Below are positions 6,800 through 7,066 of a DNA stretch of 7,066 bases, in pieces. The notes under the pieces were generated by a model. The model ran no database searches and had not been told where the DNA came from. It saw only the letters and a program-made list of their open reading frames with translations. The position numbers and the translations under genes were made by a program. The stretch is from the NCBI GenBank assembly GCA_023418755.1, contig JAEZZE010000275.1, positions 1 to 7,066 on the forward strand, in the 5' to 3' direction. The stretch's first letter is position 1; each line of letters opens with the position of its first letter. This DNA comes from Bacillota bacterium (GTDB taxonomy: Bacteria > Bacillota > Bacilli > Paenibacillales > Paenibacillaceae).

Positions 6800-7066
6800 G
6801 TTGACCAAATTTCCGTTCTACGTACTGCTTCATCCGTTCCAGGGGTACTGGGATCTGAAGTACGAGAACAGGGGCAAGCTGCGGGTCGCTTTGGCGATTT
6901 TGCTGATTTTGGCGATCGCCACCATTGTGCTGAGGCAGTATGCCGGTTTTGTCGTCAATTACAACTATCCTTACGATCTGAACAGCATCGGCGAATTGCA
7001 ATATATCGTGCTCCCCTTTTTCCTGTGGTGCGTAGCCAACTGGTCGCTGACGACGCTGATGGACGG
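6789..7066 (+). CDS. YIP1 family membrane protein, N-terminal part (3' end outside window)
   Basis: 92 complete codons are visible, starting at the ATG at 6789 (MLRELTKFPFYVLLHPFQGY), with no stop before the edge. The soluble start WDLKYENRGKLRVA is followed by a hydrophobic segment near 33-48 (VALAILLILAIATIVL) and a second one near 70-88. The second contains VLPFFLWCVANWSLTTLMDG, the segment I recognise as characteristic of bacterial YIP1 family proteins, which normally have about five membrane helices. The biochemical role of bacterial YIP1 proteins is not established. The gene overlaps the preceding NHL gene by 11 bases and has a strong ribosome binding site, so it belongs to the same transcript and is probably made in step with it. 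The family call rests on a partial sequence and remembered motif resemblance. Confidence 0.75.
   Translation, partial: MLRELTKFPFYVLLHPFQGYWDLKYENRGKLRVALAILLILAIATIVLRQYAGFVVNYNYPYDLNSIGELQYIVLPFFLWCVANWSLTTLMD

Noticed and set aside
6792..7001. Minus-strand open frame of 69 codons over the YIP1 gene
   Set aside because: Antisense of the well-supported YIP1 reading frame, with no initiation signal or recognisable feature.

Overview
The window reads as part of one sugar-uptake operon of a Gram-positive bacterium of the Paenibacillus/Cohnella type. Three things point there: the mid-50s GC content judged by eye, strong Shine-Dalgarno sequences with frequent TTG and GTG starts, and the gene set itself. 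That set is paired MalF/MalG-type permeases, a very long multi-domain solute-binding protein, an NHL-propeller membrane protein and a YIP1 family protein. The taxonomic assignment is inference; no marker gene is present.

Layout, all on the + strand. 1-458: 3' end of a conventional extracellular sugar-binding protein whose start lies outside the window. 459-573: a 115-base gap containing a near-perfect stem-loop (477-517) and the ribosome binding site of the next gene. 574-3483: a secreted protein of about 969 residues with two carbohydrate-binding-module-like beta-sandwich domains, a helical region and a complete C-terminal solute-binding domain. About 3489-4460 and 4453-5334: the two inner-membrane permease subunits. 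5351-6799: a secreted six-bladed NHL beta-propeller with TPR-like helices and a C-terminal membrane anchor. 6789-7066: the N-terminal part of a YIP1 family membrane protein, cut by the window edge. From 574 onward, genes are separated by at most about 16 bases or overlap, so they almost certainly share one transcript. No gap longer than 300 bases exists, and I see no tRNA, rRNA, mobile element, CRISPR array or independent promoter.

How it probably works (inference): the binding proteins capture an oligosaccharide or glycan fragment outside the membrane and deliver it to the permease pair. The energising ATPase is not encoded here and may be a shared MsmX-type subunit elsewhere. The two N-terminal modules of the large binding protein could hold a polymeric ligand near the transporter. 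The NHL/TPR protein and the YIP1 protein have no textbook role in ABC import. Their tight translational linkage to the permeases suggests accessory membrane components of the same apparatus, and this is the part of the window most likely to be functionally undescribed.
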